NCBI RefSeq assembly: GCF_001693515.2
Contig: NZ_CP042968.1
Span: forward strand, 7,596,501-7,660,500
Reading direction: 5' to 3'
Source of the DNA: Bradyrhizobium paxllaeri
GTDB taxonomy: Bacteria; Pseudomonadota; Alphaproteobacteria; Rhizobiales; Xanthobacteraceae
Length of the DNA: 64,000 nt
Shown: positions 63,574 to 64,000 of the stretch, one piece after another
Numbering within the stretch: the first letter of the stretch is position 1
How the letters are laid out: each line of letters starts with the position of its first letter
The notes under the pieces: model-generated
Told to the model about the DNA's origin: nothing
The model's input: only the letters and a program-made list of their open reading frames with translations
The model's database searches: none
Translations under genes and position numbers: made by a program

Positions 63574-64000
63574 GCCGCTCGCGCTCCCTTAGAAAAAATC
63601 CCCAAAGCATTCCCGCCGGATGGCCGGGAATGCCGCACGATCCGCCCTCACAAACGGCCTTCCGGAGATACAGTATCCCGGGCCAGATCGTTAGAACGCG
63701 TCGAAATCCAGCCTCTCAAACCATAATTCTAAGGCTCTCGCAATGCAGTAGTGGGGCGCAAAGCCATGCGTCACCTGCTATTCGCCGGATGCCGGATTTT
63801 CCAGCCAAATCAGCAAAAACCCGCCGTTTCGCAACCCCGCGCCGCTTGACAGCCGGATTGCCGGATGTAGGCACAGTCACGGCGATCCCGGACGACCTGA
63901 TTCGCTTGGGCCCAGCCCAGTCCTTGACGGCACGGTAGGTCCTCGACGGCGTGGATCGGCTCTCGGCTGCCTTCAAGGCGCCGTCATTGCGTATCAGTCC
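63574..64000. other. Upstream region of the oxidase operon, no gene seen
   Basis: No convincing gene in these 427 bases. It should hold the coxB promoter. The heptamer GCCGGAT occurs repeatedly near 63784-63796 and 63852-63866, each time twice within about 10 bases, and may mark a regulatory site. The right-hand end may belong to a gene beyond the window. Confidence 0.45.

Noticed and set aside
63716..63976. Short open frames near the right edge
   Set aside because: No ribosome-binding site or protein-like pattern; this is better read as the oxidase promoter region.

Overview
The window reads as chromosome of an alphaproteobacterium of the Bradyrhizobium/Rhodopseudomonas group (Nitrobacteraceae), carrying a large mobile island at its left end. 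Three things point to this taxon: a C4-type 5-aminolevulinate synthase (hemA) behind a perfect FixK/Fnr box, an atpI-B-E-b'-b operon with the split b/b' stator, and the order coxB-coxA-ctaB-coxF-ctaG-coxC-DUF983-surf1. This is judged from gene content and order alone; no database search was possible.

Positions 1 to about 17,600 are accessory DNA. The left edge cuts through a large serine recombinase. Next comes a lone phage tail tape-measure gene, then a replicon-like module (5.0-9.3 kb): a small serine resolvase with an inverted-repeat candidate res site, two ribbon-helix-helix genes, and a replication-initiator-like gene that contains five repeats at a 21-22 bp period. From 9.4 to 17.3 kb lies a dense conflict/defence cluster. 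It holds a PD-(D/E)XK nuclease-like protein with an overlapping partner, an MmeI-like type IIG restriction-modification enzyme preceded by an overlapping 61-aa gene, a Panacea-domain (DUF4065) gene with an unknown 254-aa partner, and a RelA/SpoT-synthetase gene with an overlapping unknown partner. The island seems to end at 17,577-17,602, where 26 bases look exactly like a tRNA 3' end with CCA, as expected for an att duplication.

From 17.6 kb onward the genes are core-like. The region 17.6-27.9 kb has an HD-GYP protein, a GH16-GH1 glycosidase pair, a small HTH-like protein, an Omp25/31-type porin, a chemoreceptor, a metallo-beta-lactamase-fold protein and then hemA. The region 29.4-39.3 kb looks like one monocarboxylate (acetate) response unit: a CrbS/MxtR-type SLC5-fused hybrid kinase, a LuxR-type regulator, an exonuclease-CBS-DUF294 protein, a DUF4212 subunit and an ActP-like symporter. 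Three small membrane proteins and an MHS-family transporter follow (39.4-42.4 kb).

The region 42.5-51.4 kb holds YjbQ, exported proteins, a DsbA-fold isomerase, the F0 operon, a GNAT acetyltransferase, an M16 peptidase and thrC. The region 51.6-56.9 kb has an orphan lolC-like permease, small exported proteins and a divergent NarL-type two-component pair. The window closes with the aa3 cytochrome oxidase cluster on the minus strand (56.9-63.6 kb). Three families of palindromic REP-like repeats sit between core genes. No CRISPR array, rRNA or intact tRNA gene was seen.
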